Positions 23,552-33,993 of a DNA stretch of 64,000 nt are shown here, piece by piece. The stretch is from Plasmodiophora brassicae (lineage: Eukaryota; Endomyxa: Phytomyxea; Phytomyxea; Plasmodiophorida), in assembly GCA_036867785.1 (NCBI GenBank), contig CP145420.1:930001-994000 (forward strand), in the 5' to 3' direction. A program made the position numbers and the translations under genes. Under the pieces are notes generated by a model. That model had not been told where the DNA came from, did not search any database, and saw nothing but the letters and a program-made list of their open reading frames with translations. The stretch's first letter is position 1. Each line of letters opens with the position of its first letter.

Positions 23552-25000
23552 ATTCCAAACCCGCAGGGGAGCCGCTGACCTAAACCGATCACGAACGCAT
23601 TCATGGGTTCTCGTCGTCGCTTCAGTGTTTGACCGTACTCGACATCATGCCTGCCAGGCAAATGGTGATTATCTTCGGGGCTGCTGTTCAGGGACCTATC
23701 TACACTGCAATGCGCTGTCGATGATCGCGAGCGGGGCTTGTGGCCGGTACCTTGTATGCGGTTACAGTATGCCTGCGGCTAGATCACGATTGCCGGGCAG
23801 GCGTACAGGTATTCAGCTCAGACGGATTGCGACGATCGAGGAGGGCACAATTCAGGCGATGCCATCGTCAACGGATCGGCTGCAAGGTCGTGCGAGTGGC
23901 GGCGAAGGGGGACATACTCCTGATATGAGGCTACCAATCGGCTACATATCGCTGGACACATGGCAGCACCTTCGTGCCAGTGCGTTCCAATGCCACAGAG
24001 TGGGGAGTGTGGGGACAGATTGCCGACAAGGTCGTAATTTGTAATCAATCATCTAAATCCGAGCTCACGTAGCGTTGTCGCCAACGTTCCAGGAGAGCCT
24101 GGAACGCAAGGTCGTCGGCATCGAGCACTACCGAATCGTCGTGAGCAGGCTCTGCCTTGGCAGGTGTGAGGTCACTGTCTGCTTTGTCGGGTGCAAAGCT
24201 CTCTGCTTTGTCGGGTGCGCTTTGTAGTGTGATCTGCTGGTCTTGGCCACCGCCGGCAGGCGAAGACGGAGGTGCCCCAGGAGCTGTTCTGCTCACAGCC
24301 AGGTCAGTTGCGAATCGTTGCATTACACTATGCAGGGCATACCCAGGACTGGTAGGGTCGACATGGGTGATCATTGCCTCGAGCTCTCGAATGCGTTTCC
24401 GCAACGCCTCGTTCTGCATACAACATAAGATTAACGCGAATGGGTAGCAGGCGGTGAGCTGGCCGGACCTCTGCCTCGATGTCTCCTGGCGGCGACAGCC
24501 AGGCACCGAACCTGATCAGCGCCCGGCCCAGAACGCGGCACAGATGGGGGCGCCTCGTTGTCGAGCGCGACGTCACTCTCCCGATGCGGTTGCTCATATC
24601 AACAGACGCCCAACGAATTCGTTATGCGGCCGAGATTCACGGGTGGGACCGGTTAGCGGCCGAGGTACCACTGCAGTGTTGAGGATACGCGCGCCGGGGG
24701 GTTGGACGCCACGTTACAGGATGCAGACAGTCAGCGGAAATCTGCCAACCATAACGACTAGCTCGACAGGTTCACTGGTGACACGATAGATGCCATCGCA
24801 CGGCAGCATTGTCGACGTTCTCCAATTGCGCGCCGAATGCGTTGGCAACCACGGCCTAGGTCTTCCCATGCCGCCTCTGTAAGACGCGCACGCGCCGTCG
24901 TGCTGCGCACCTGCCCTGGTGCAGCCCGCTGGCCTAACCGTCAGGGGCATATCGACGATCTCGACAGGAGCCTCTTAACCTTTCGAGAGGGCCTTGCGCC
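23252..25000. repeat. left arm of a large inverted duplication
   Basis: This segment is repeated in reverse orientation at 31654-33745. Matching landmarks: the IQ-gene tail (CCTAGATCCAATGACAGCTG on both), the coiled-coil ORF, the motif GGTGACACGATAGATGCCAT, and the inner edge CAGGAGCCTCTTAACCTTTC. Copies differ by scattered substitutions and indels. The outer edge is near 23252 and the inner edge near 25000. Confidence 0.9.
24045..24506 (-). CDS. coiled-coil protein, copy 1 of the inverted duplication
   Basis: Not recognised. The ORF MPGCRRQETSRQ... is 153 residues. The convincing part starts at an internal Met (MQNEALRKRIRELEAMI), a short parallel-type coiled coil, followed by an acidic Pro/Ala-rich middle with an 8-residue direct repeat (APDKAESF/APDKADSD) and a C-terminal helix (LAFQALLERWRQRYVSSDLDD). 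The upstream residues may be an intron ending TGTATGCAG, with a first exon MSNRIGRVTSRSTTRRP from 24597. The same ORF is open in the inverted copy (32482-32943) with only a handful of amino-acid differences, which suggests the reading frame is maintained. Confidence 0.55.
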   Translation of the reverse strand: MPGCRRQETSRQRSGQLTACYPFALILCCMQNEALRKRIRELEAMITHVDPTSPGYALHSVMQRFATDLAVSRTAPGAPPSSPAGGGQDQQITLQSAPDKAESFAPDKADSDLTPAKAEPAHDDSVVLDADDLAFQALLERWRQRYVSSDLDD

Positions 25001-25302
25001 AGCGGCCACGGGACGGACCCCCCGTGTTTCGAGGGTGGCCGTGCTGCGATCCGGTCCGAACTCCCGTTCCGCGGAATTGCGCGCGGACGAGGGCGACCGC
25101 GGGCCACTGACGCGCTGCAGGGTGGCTGCGCCCCTCAGGCCTCGAAGTGCCGCCAACCTATCCGCAAGGGCCCTCAATTTCAGAGCCCAGCGCTGCTGCA
25201 GGCGCTTCGCGGCACAACCACAAATGGTACGGTCGCGTGCGTGTGATGGTGACCGGGTGCCGTATTGACCGACACGTGTAGCATCCGTTCCGATCTGTGG
25301 CC

Positions 25303-25629
25303 ATGCCCAGGGACCCGTCGATCGTATCCGCCTGGCCGCTAGTCGCATCCGTGTTCGACAACAACGCGACGCCGCCAGCGGACCCCGTCATCCCGGACCC
25401 GGTCCGGTCGGCGTCGCCCGGTGACGCCCGGCGCAAGCTGGACATCGACGCCCTGACCGAGCAGTACTGGCTCCCGTTCGACAACACGCACCTGGCTATT
25501 AACATGGGCGTTCGCGTCCCGAACCCGTCCGCTGCCCGATCCGCCGAACCGCGTCCGCGCCCTAAATCCGTTGCCGTCATCGGCCACCGACCCAGGCGAT
25601 GTTCCCCACCGGAAACTAGCACCTCATAG
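25303..25629 (+). CDS. small hypothetical protein
   Basis: An ORF of 108 codons from MPRDPSIVSAWPLVASV to a TAG at 25627-25629. It contains LDIDALTEQYWLPFDN and a basic Arg/Pro-rich end. Third positions are GC-rich like neighbouring genes. No domain is recognised, and a longer antisense ORF (25158-25715) overlaps it. It lies just inside the inner edge of the left duplication arm and is convergent with the hydrolase gene. Confidence 0.35.
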   Translation: MPRDPSIVSAWPLVASVFDNNATPPADPVIPDPVRSASPGDARRKLDIDALTEQYWLPFDNTHLAINMGVRVPNPSAARSAEPRPRPKSVAVIGHRPRRCSPPETSTS

Positions 25630-25693
25630 GTAGCCCCGTTGCCAGTCAAGCACAACGTTTGCGTTTTACTGTTCAATAGACACTTCGGAGGCG

Positions 25694-26743
25694 TTATCCT
25701 TGACCAGCGATCCATGTGCAGATGACGTCATACGCGTCTGACGCTTCCCGTTGGTCGAAGAGGTTCGGCACCAGCGGGTAGATGTGGCTGACGCCCCGCC
25801 CGACCCGCAACGTGCCCGCTGGGCAGCGCTTGTGGAACGCAACGATCTGGTCGAGCAGGATCTCGTCGGCGCCGGCGATGGTCAGCGTTCGCGGAAGGCG
25901 GGACACGTCCGCGTATCGAAGCGGCGACACCAGGTGCCGTGTCGAGGCATCGCCGGTGTCGTACGAGGCGATGGCGCGGGTGAGGTACGTCTTGGGCAGC
26001 CAGTCGCGGCCGTCGTTGGCCTGCACAGATGCGTCGTCGGCGAAGTCGGGCGTGCACAGCACGACGGGCGAGATCAGGACGAGGCCGGCGACGGCGACGT
26101 CGCGAAGGAGGAGGCAGGCGCCGATGGCCAGGTTGCCTCCAGCGGAATCACCGGCGATGATCAACTTGGAAGGCGGCAGGTCCAGGGCGCGGCAGACGCT
26201 GACGACCTGCTCGACAGCAACCGGAACGCGATGCTCAGGCGATAACGCGTAGTCGACCGCGACGAACGCGACCGACGTGCTGTGCACCCGGTCCGCCTGG
26301 GTCAGGATCTCGTTGATCGGCACGATGTACTGCAACGTGTCGCCGGTGATGAACCCGCCGCCATGAAGGTACACGATGACCCTGTCGTGGAGCGCAAGCG
26401 GCGTGCGGTGATCCCCGCTCCTGCGAATGATATCGCAAGGGACGCCCGCGATCGTCACCCGCTCCAGGGACGGCAGACCGAGCGAGCGGAAACGGCAGGC
26501 CAGACGAACCAGGAACGCAGCCCACTGTGGAGCGGCGCGAAGCTGGGCAGTGCCCAGACGGGCGTGATCGTGCATGAGGTTGCGAACGAACCGCAGCGCG
26601 AACGACTCGTGCGCACGCAGCGACAGCGACCTGTACGCCGAGTGAATGTCACGTGTGAACAGCATGAGCGTTTGCGCACGGTACCGAAAGCAGGCCAGCA
26701 GGATGGCCCATGCCGCGACGACCCACGCGAGCTGATCCTGCAT
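25694..26743 (-). CDS. HSL-type alpha/beta hydrolase (lipase/esterase)
   Basis: An intron-free ORF of 349 residues. An N-terminal hydrophobic anchor (LAWVVAAWAILLACF) is followed by the alpha/beta-hydrolase-3 fold: oxyanion motif YLHGGGF, strand VAFVAVDYALSPEHR, nucleophile elbow IIAGDSAGGNLA, the acid in TIAGADEILLDQ, and the catalytic His in RGVSHIYPL. The triad Ser-Asp-His and the HGGG motif are all present, so it should be an active carboxylesterase or lipase on small acyl substrates, probably membrane-tethered. The length is normal for the family. It sits 140 bp downstream of the PTPA stop on the same strand. Confidence 0.9.
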   Translation of the reverse strand: MQDQLAWVVAAWAILLACFRYRAQTLMLFTRDIHSAYRSLSLRAHESFALRFVRNLMHDHARLGTAQLRAAPQWAAFLVRLACRFRSLGLPSLERVTIAGVPCDIIRRSGDHRTPLALHDRVIVYLHGGGFITGDTLQYIVPINEILTQADRVHSTSVAFVAVDYALSPEHRVPVAVEQVVSVCRALDLPPSKLIIAGDSAGGNLAIGACLLLRDVAVAGLVLISPVVLCTPDFADDASVQANDGRDWLPKTYLTRAIASYDTGDASTRHLVSPLRYADVSRLPRTLTIAGADEILLDQIVAFHKRCPAGTLRVGRGVSHIYPLVPNLFDQREASDAYDVICTWIAGQG

Positions 26744-26883
26744 CCGTTCGGCGGCGCCGTGGCGGACAACAACGACAACGCCTTCGAAAATGAGCTCGTT
26801 GACTCAAGGGACGATGCGGGCGCTCGTCGCGCCCGGGTCACAACACATCCCATGCAAACGACCCCGGGATCTGTATTTCGGGT

Positions 26884-28007
26884 TTACGATGACGCGTGGC
26901 CGGCGTCACCGCCCTGACCATCGGAGAACTCCAGAATGGTGCCGAAGAGGAAGTGTTGCACGACCTGTACGGGCGGCAGCGTTAACACCATTGCATAAAA
27001 CGCAGCCAGCGCTTGATTACAGGGAATTTCCCAAGCACCTCTTTCTGGTACATGCGCAACAACCCTGGAGCACGCGTGTCAACCCTCGTCCCCGACCTGA
27101 ACGGGAATCGAATTCGTACCCGAGTTGACCTTCTCCCACGTTGCCACGCCCGAGATGTCGTTCAGAATGGGCGAGTGCTCACCGAACGGCCCCGTCTTCA
27201 TCTGTGCCCAGCCGCGACCGTTAGCACGGGCGCCCGAGCAGACAGCAGGTCGTTCACGGCGGCAACCTTGGTGATGAACTTGACGCAACCCAGGTACAGG
27301 TACTCGTCCGCGTACCTGTCCAAGATCGACTCGGACAGGATCGAGCTCGGCGTGATGTGCGGATCGGGGCCATCGCAGAGCTGCGATGCGCCCCAGTAGA
27401 ACGGAAGGAACTGGTAGTCGTCCAGGCCCCAGACGCCTTTGGAACCGGCCGGTTCCAGCCAGTACACGCTCTGTAGCTTGCGCGTGACCTCCAGGTACGC
27501 GACGAACACGCGCAGCACCAGATTCGCCAGGTCGTCCGGTTGCAGGAAGCCGAGCTTCGCCAGGCAGAACAGCCAGGCGACGAACGTGAGCTCATGGCCC
27601 GTGCCGTAGTCGATCCGGGTCGGATCGCCGAACGACGCGGCCAGGTACGGGACGAGTTCGACGATCGCCGGGTGCATCTCGGCAGGCAGCAGTCCCCTCA
27701 GCAACGCCGGCGCCTGCTCCTCCAGCCTGGCCACCCACGTCCGGAACGCCCTGTTGCCGAAGCGCTGCGCGTTCGGCAACGGCGGGATCTCGTCAACGAC
27801 GCGCGCCAGGTTCCGCAGCACCGCCACGATCCCATCGACGGCCGGCGACGCCGCCGGCGCCGCCGACACCGGCCTGCCGCGAACCGCCTCGTTCAGCGCC
27901 GTGATGAACCCGAACACCTGCCTGTACGCCGGTGACTCGCGGAACAGCGCCAGGCGCGCGTGCAGCGCATCGATGTGCTTCGCCGGCGCCGCGAACGTGT
28001 GGACCAT
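26884..28007 (-). CDS. PTPA: PP2A phosphatase activator PTPA (peptidyl-prolyl isomerase)
   Basis: Join on the minus strand: 28007-27267, 27201-27120, 27064-27021, 26964-26884. The introns are 65, 55 and 56 bp, all GT-AG and phase-consistent. This gives 315 residues, normal for the family. Diagnostic blocks: SPAYRQVFGFITALNEAV, GNRAFRTWVARLEE, DYGTGHELTFVAWLFCL, YWLEPAGSKGVWGLDDYQF then LPFYWGASQL, MKTGPFGEHSPILNDIS, WEKVNSGLLRMYQKEVLGKF and the end VVQHFLFGTILEF. The conserved GTGHE and GVWGLDDY ATP/PP2A-contact segments are intact. PTPA helps load active-site metals into PP2A. The start at 28007 (MVHTFAAPAKHID) was chosen because upstream in-frame sequence is Arg-rich and unlike the family. 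Confidence 0.95.
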
Positions 28008-28297
28008 TGCCCTCCACACCCGTCGAATGCGAATCCCCGAATGCGCGCGTTTTCGACGACGACGGGGATGGTGACCACGAGGCGGACCCTTGGGGCCAGG
28101 CAGTAGTGTGGGCCACGCGGACACGCCGCGGATGGAATGTTCTGGAACGTCAGTCGGCACACGACAGGCGCCATATTATTTTCCGCGTTCGTGCCGACGT
28201 GTGCAGCCCCGAGGCCGAGGTGGGGGGCGGTAACGGTAACGGTAACGTTGCTCATTATCGTTTTGGTCCGATGATGCAGCCGGGGGCGGCGTTGTGA
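28008..28297. promoter_or_regulatory. divergent region between PTPA and the CNH-VPS9 gene
   Basis: About 290 bp between divergent starts. It contains a short GGTAAC tandem near 28228-28250 and a GGC-rich stretch just before the ATG at 28298. No coding is supported. Confidence 0.35.
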
Positions 28298-30732
28298 ATG
28301 GCGGCGGCGGCGGCGGCGGGCAGGTCGTGGATCCCGGTGTCGGATCGGCGGGTGCCGGTCGAGCACGGACGCGTGGTGTCGAGCAGCGCGTGGGAGGATC
28401 GCGGGGTGGTGCTGGGGACGGACCGCGGGCGCGTCCTGTGGCAGCCGGTCGAGTACGGGTTGCTGCTGCGCGGGCCGAAGGTGATCCCTGGATATGGCGC
28501 GTCGCCATCGCCCGTCGTCCAGGTTGAGGTCGTGGGACGTCTGAATGCCGTTCTTGCTCTTAAAGGTGCGATGCTGTGGAATCCGTTGTCGGTGGCGGGC
28601 CTGAGTAAAATGGGACAGATGGCGTTGTTGATGTGTACTCGTTACTGTCAATGACGCACATTGGAAGCGTGCCCGTCGTTGAATCGATGGGGCACGTCAC
28701 CGATGTTGCTTGTTTTGTGACGCGGACGAATGCTGGAGCGGTTGAGGTTTTCGCAGCGACCCAAAGGCAGTTGAACGTTTCGTGCTGCCGTGAGGGGTCG
28801 CTTCACTTCCAGGCGACGGTCCGTGCTGTGGATAGTTCTTTCGTCGCCTACAGTCCCCTTGAACGTGCCCGCTGTTCGCATAGAATCGTGCGCTCTTCGT
28901 TCCTGATGCACCTCTCGCTCTTGCGTGGATTTCTGGGAGGCTTTGCGTCGCGTTTGCTCAAGAGTTTATGCTTCTTGACGTTGACACGGGATCGGTTGAT
29001 TCTCTTTGGTGCCCGGCAACGTCGCCTATCTACGGGTTATCTGCTGACGGGCCAACAGGTATTTCACGCAAGGGCCACCACTATGTGCACTGTTCAGCTC
29101 AACGCACATGGTCCTGTCATCGGCGGACAGGGCCGTTGCGTTTACTATGGGACCACCCGGTACAGAACGCAATCTAGTGCGAATGTTTCTGCCTGATATT
29201 CGACGTAGGACCCGTCGTTCGAGGGCGTGTAGCATGGGGTGTGTCGCGGTATGAAACTGTAATAACCCAAGATGTACCGTTAATCAGTTAACCGATTGAC
29301 AGCCCTCCCCTATCGCTATTCACGAACAAGCTGGAATTGTTTGTGGCTTTCTCTGATCACGTCGGCGTGTTCTCTTCCGCCGATATCTCGAAGCCAGTTG
29401 GCAGGATCAACCTGAAGAACGTTGGGTGTTTCTCGTCCGTGTCGTCATGCGTTGTTGCTTGTGAGGGCTCACGGGTCATCGTGCTTTGCGAAAACCAACA
29501 GCTGTACGCTGTCGCCACTGTTTCACTGAACGCTGCGTTCGATGTTCTTATGGGTGAATACGTAAATAGGGAAAGAAATACCGTTGCAGATGATGGAAGT
29601 CTTGACCGTTTGTTGAGGCCCATATTATCCCACGGATCCGACCATTCCTTGAATCTGTCAGCAACATCATTGTTGGTCGATGTTTCGCGCCGAGCTATCC
29701 CTACGGATGGGCTGCAGTCGTTCTGCCGCCACATCCGTTTGTTTATGGGTAACTTGCGCGGACCCACCTTGTCGCAGCGCTTCGTAACACGAATCTGCAG
29801 ATGCTCTTGCGTACTCTGTGGAGATGGTATTCTGTCAGGCCTTTAAGGACGACATCCTTGAGGATGTCATTGAGGAGCGGCTTTTCGTGGAAGGTGGGCT
29901 ACAGGATTTAATCTTGCCATGCTTCCAAGACAAGGTGACACCATTGTCGAACGCTTCCGGGTCGCTTTGACCAATTAATGTTCAGTTCCGAGCTGAAGAT
30001 GATGCCTTTGGTTCCGTCTGCGGGACGTTGCAAGACTTCGACCTCAACAAGCTTGGCAGCTCTTTGCAGGTCATCCTGGTTCCTCAACGCCCTGGTGACA
30101 GCCAGCATTTGACTGATCTAACAGGTAGACGATCCGCGGTCGTTTTTCTCAGCGTCGTTGGCAACCATGTCCTCATTGACGACGTTACCTTCCCCTGTGG
30201 CCATGCTGACCGCGCTCTCAGGCGCAGGTCAAAGCATACATACAGCCATTCGTGATGCGGGGGTAAACTCGGTGACGACTTTGATCGTATTGCTGGCCCT
30301 CAGCGCCGTTATCGTCAGGACTCGTGCGGGATCCTGGATCTGACTGCGGACGAGTACATCCCTATTCTGATCTACGTCCTCATTCAAACTCGCCCGCCCC
30401 ACATGTTCAGCACCTACATGTACATGTCGTCGTTCATCTCGCAGTCCAGCCTGCGTGGCCATACAGGTCCGTTCGTGCGTCCGCTCCCGTCTGCTCTGGA
30501 CTCATCTGCCACATTGCAGGATACGTATTGACGACTCTCGCAATCGGTCTGTCGTCTCGCCTGTGTCCATATATGATTCCACATTTCTGATGGCCCGTCC
30601 TTAGCGCTCGAACACATGAAACAGCTATCCCTAGAGAAGCAGGGCTCGCTCCTGAGGCGCCCTAGCGACGACGATGTGCTGAACGCTGTCACGGATCGCG
30701 TTCAGGCGGAACACGATGATTATCCTATCTAG
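28298..30732 (+). CDS. CNH-domain protein with a C-terminal VPS9 (Rab5-GEF) domain
   Basis: A multi-exon gene starting MAAAAAAGRSWIPV. Exon 1 joins exon 2 across a 53-bp intron (28566-28618), reading ...NAVLALKDGVVDVYSLLSM. The first ~250 residues match the citron-homology beta-propeller pattern: RGVVLGTDRGRVLW, VVQVEVVGRLNAVLALKDG, a repeat block with GAVEVFAATQRQL, MLLDVDTGSVDSLWC, and VGRINLKNVGCF. The C-terminal part has a VPS9 core: DDILEDVIEERLFVEGGLQD, then ADEYIPILIYVLIQTRPPHM followed by FSTYMYMSSF. A helical end LEHMKQLSLEKQGSLL...QAEHDDYPI stops at 30730-30732. VPS9 domains exchange GDP on Rab5-type GTPases. CNH domains occur in VPS39/VPS3 tethering factors. Middle exon joins between 29000 and 30300 are not resolved, so two adjacent genes cannot be fully excluded. 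Confidence 0.7.
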
Positions 30733-30824
30733 ACTGCTATTTAAACGTATCACTGTTCCAATCGATTGTGCACCCGCACGCGTTGTATGACGAAACGGTT
30801 CCAGCTGGACTCGAGCATGCCTGT

Positions 30825-31287
30825 CTAGTCCCATTTCTGGAATTTCGACGCATACCCAAAGATCGGGTTCTGGTTCTGGGCAATGCGGTACTCCTTCTCC
30901 GCCTCCTTCCACTCCTTCGACATCGTACGTGGCACCGTGCCTAACCACCACATGACCCTCTCAGACTGGGGGCGCTCGCGCCGACACGACGCCAGGACAC
31001 GTACGACGCGGAGTCAGAACGTGCATCATGGTGTACGCGCCGATCGTCGACGCCGTCAGGACGGCTATCACACCGAGCGCCCCCAGATCGTTAGCTCCCA
31101 TGACGAACCCGATCGGTGTCCCCCCTTTGTTTGCCTTCGACAACTGATTGACGCAATTTTGGAAACCCGCGACTGGCTGTATATATTCGTAGGGACCAAC
31201 AGTGACACTGAGTCGTCCCAGGGCTGCAGTCTGCACACAGTGACGTTTGTCGAATGGCAAGGTTGCGGTTGCAATTCGCAATGCCAC
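30825..31287 (-). CDS. small single-helix mitochondrial-type membrane protein
   Basis: Two minus-strand exons. The first (to about 30990) encodes NKGGTPIGFVMGANDLGALG followed by a membrane helix (VIAVLTASTIGAYTMMHVL). A probable ~45-bp intron follows. The last exon reads VMWWLGTVPRTMSKEW...EKEYRIAQNQNPIFGYASKF and stops at 30825-30827. A single helix followed by a charged tail ending in a Q-N-x-N-P-I-F-G motif recalls small respiratory-complex subunits. I cannot name the subunit. The 5' end is uncertain: the ORF extends to MALRIATATLPFDKRHC at 31287, which could be a targeting peptide. It is convergent with the CNH-VPS9 gene. Confidence 0.55.
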
Positions 31288-31510
31288 GTTTACAGTTGAA
31301 CATGAATAGCGCAGGCGTTCCTATTCACAGAGCTGAAAACTGCCCGCAATGTCAAACGAAACGGTCGCCATTCCGATGGACCCTGTTCCAGATCATCAGC
31401 AGGTCATGGTTGTTCAACGCGGTCAGGTTGAGCAACCCCAGGAGACAATACCAACGTTCGACGGAAGGGGGCCGAAGGCACGCCCCGCGGTCTACCAGGA
31501 ATCGAGCCAG

Positions 31511-31660
31511 CACTCACGCCGACCTGCTAACGCCCATCAGCGCAAACGCCCAAACGACCGCGTTCAGCGCGTAATACAGCTGTTGCCGGTTTAGTGCACC
31601 TCCACCGCGTACGCGAAACCGCCCTGTATCGCAATTTTCAGATCCGGATCTTTGGCGCAT
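31511..31660 (-). CDS. possible first exon of a small membrane protein
   Basis: A 49-codon ORF MRQRSGSENCDTGRF... contains a hydrophobic helix YYALNAVVWAFALMGVSR, after which an intron could begin (AG|GTCGGC). Downstream minus-strand sequence WYCLLGLLNLTALNNHDLLM in another frame would suit a second exon, but no clean join was found. It starts almost exactly at the inner edge of the right duplication arm. Confidence 0.25.
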
Positions 31661-32481
31661 GGCCGTCTCGAAAGGTTAAGAGGCTCCTGTCGAGATCGAC
31701 GATATGCCTGACGGTTAGGCCAGCAGGCTGCACCATGGCAGGCAGCACGACGGCGCGTGCACGTCTTGCAGAGGCGGCGTAGCTTAGGCGTTCATCGAGA
31801 CCCGTTACTCGGACAGATCCGAACGTTTAACGTACGCGGTGTTTGTTCGTCAGTTGGGGTTCATGCGGACAGCTGGCCCTGGTCATGGTTGCCAACGCAT
31901 TCGGCCCGCATTCCATGCGATGGCATCTATCGTGTCACCATGGATCTCCGCTCGCTGCCCGGTGGCTGAATTACAACCCGCTTCCCGCGCGATCTTTAGA
32001 AGCGTCCAAAGCGCCCGCACTGGCGCGAGATACAAGCGGTGTCGCCCTGGCCGCAGAACATGAGCGGTCTACTACCGGGGTGCTGGTGCCGTTATGCACG
32101 CCTCCCACAGATGCCGCCTTACGTACCATGCGTTTTCGAAACCTCTGCAACGTCTGAAATTCTACTGAGACCAGCGCAGCGACTGTGCAAGGCCCTTCGT
32201 CACCGCGCCCTGGTGTTCCCTACCAGTCGTTATGGTTGGCAGATTCCCGCGCGCCCGACTGTCTGCCCCCTGTAACGTGGCGTCCACCCCCCGGCGCGCG
32301 TATCCTCAACACTGCAGTGGTACCTCGGCCGCTAACCGGTCCCACCCGTGAATCTCGGCCGCATAACGAATTCGTTGGGCGTCTGTTGATATGAGCAACC
32401 GCATCGGGAGAGTGACGTCGCGCTCGACAACGAGGCGCCCCCATCTGTGCCGCGTTCTGGGCCGGGCGCTGATCAGGTTCG

Positions 32482-32943
32482 GTGCCTGGCTGTCGCCGCC
32501 AGGAGACATCGAGGCAGAGGTCCGGCCAGCTCACCGCCTGCTACCCATTCGCCTTAATCTTATGTTGTATGCAGAACGAGGCTTTACGGAAACGCATTCG
32601 AGAGCTCGAGGCAATGATCACCCATGTCGACCCTACCAGTCCTGGGTATGCCCTGCATAGTGTAATGCAACGATCCGCAACTGACCTGGCTGTGAGCAGA
32701 ACAGCTCCTGGGGCGCCTCCGTCTTCGCCTGCCGGAGCTGGCCAAGACCAGCAGACCACACTGCAAAGCGCACCCGACAAAGCAGAGAGCTTTGCACCCG
32801 ACAAAGCAGACAGTGACCTCACACCTGCCAAGGCAGAGCCTGCTCACGACGATTCGGTAGTGCTCGATGCCGACGACCTTGCGTTCCAGGCTCTCCTGGA
32901 ACGTTGGCGACAACGCTACGTGAGCTCGGATTTAGATGATTGA
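32482..32943 (+). CDS. coiled-coil protein, copy 2 of the inverted duplication
   Basis: Same length (153 codons) and same frame as the copy at 24045-24506. The core from MQNEALRKRIRELEAMI to WRQRYVSSDLDD differs by only a few residues (for example F/S after MQR, G/A in the SSPAGxGQ stretch, I/T after DQQ). No function is known. Both copies are transcribed toward the outer ends of the duplication, facing away from the unique spacer. Confidence 0.5.
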   Translation: MPGCRRQETSRQRSGQLTACYPFALILCCMQNEALRKRIRELEAMITHVDPTSPGYALHSVMQRSATDLAVSRTAPGAPPSSPAGAGQDQQTTLQSAPDKAESFAPDKADSDLTPAKAEPAHDDSVVLDADDLAFQALLERWRQRYVSSDLDD

Positions 32944-33413
32944 TTACAAATTACAACCTTGTCGGCAATCTGTCCCCACACTCCCCACTCTGTGGCATTG
33001 GAGCGTTCTGGCACGAAGGTGCTGCCATGTGTCCAGCGATATGTAGCCGATTGGTAGCCTCATATCAGGAGTATGTTCCCATCGCCGCCACTCGCATGGC
33101 CTTGCAGCCGATCCGTTGACGATGGCATCGCCTGAACTGTGCCCTCCTCGATCGCCGCGATCCGCCTGAGCTGAATACCTGTACGCCTGCCCGACAAGCG
33201 TGATCCAGCCGCAGGCATACTGTAATCGCATACAAGGTACCGGCCACAAGCCCCGCTCTCGCGATCATCATCGACAGCGCATTGCAGAGTAGATAGGTCC
33301 CTGAACAGCAGCCCCGAAGATAATCACCAGTTGACTGGCAGGCATGATGTCGAGTACGGTCAAACACTGAAGCGACGACGAGAACCCATGAATGTGTTCG
33401 AGATCGGTTTAGG

Positions 33414-33640
33414 TCAGCGGTTCCCCTGCGGGTTCGGAATATCATGTCCGCTGTTGTCTTGTTGCAACGTGTCGCCCGGTTCGTACTGGGGCTCACCATG
33501 GGCCCCCAGCTGCTGCTCTGGTTGTTCCTTTTGGCCGAGAAGCTGTTGCACCTGCTCTTCGTGTTGTTCCAGCGTCTGGAGCTCATGAGGATCCAGATCC
33601 ACGGGCACGTGCTCGTCCGGCCCAGCTGTCATTGGATCTA
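33414..33640 (-). pseudogene. truncated copy of the IQ-gene C-terminus
   Basis: Encodes PDEHVPVDLDPHELQTLEQH and the Q-rich end seen in the tail of the IQ-motif gene, but the IQ motif and N-terminus are absent because the duplication edge cuts the gene. The stop has also shifted downstream. It is a by-product of the duplication rather than a gene. Confidence 0.75.
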
Positions 33641-33956
33641 GGGATCGTTCGTGGTCGTCGCTGTCTGGTCCGGCCCATCCTGTTGGTCGCCAGTGCCAAC
33701 GTGCGTCTCCTGCATCGCGCGGGGACTGTGCGTCTCCTGCTGATGATCATTTCCGTTACGGTGGTCTCCTCCGCAGAGCGTCGAACTGCGCCGATGGAGC
33801 GCGATGTCGACCGTCAGGACGGCGAGGCGGAGCGTTCGCAGCGGGGCACAACTTCACTGATGCGGAATACGTTCAGTTGGCCCGCTCGTGGTTGAACGTG
33901 TCTCAGGACCCTGCAACAGGGACAGGGCGAGGACCATATCTGCCGCGTCACCAGTG

Positions 33957-33958
<2 letters not shown>

Positions 33959-33992
<34 letters not shown>
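33959..33992. repeat. 34-base poly-G run
   Basis: An uninterrupted run of 34 G. In frame it would read as poly-Gly (+) or poly-Pro (-), but neither reading sits in a credible gene. It could be a real G-quadruplex-prone tract or an assembly artefact near the edge of a duplication. Confidence 0.9.

Positions 33993-33993
<1 letters not shown>

Larger units (their letters stand above)
31654..33745. repeat. right arm of the large inverted duplication
   Basis: Reverse-orientation copy of 23252-25000. It is about 340 bp longer, mainly because of roughly 270 bp at about 31955-32225 that has no counterpart in the left arm. The outer edge near 33745 lies about 210 bp before the 34-base poly-G run. Confidence 0.9.

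Noticed and set aside
25158-25715. 185-codon minus ORF near the inner edge of the left arm
   Set aside because: It crosses the duplication boundary and shows no conserved motif. The opposite frame has better codon composition, though I am unsure of that one too.
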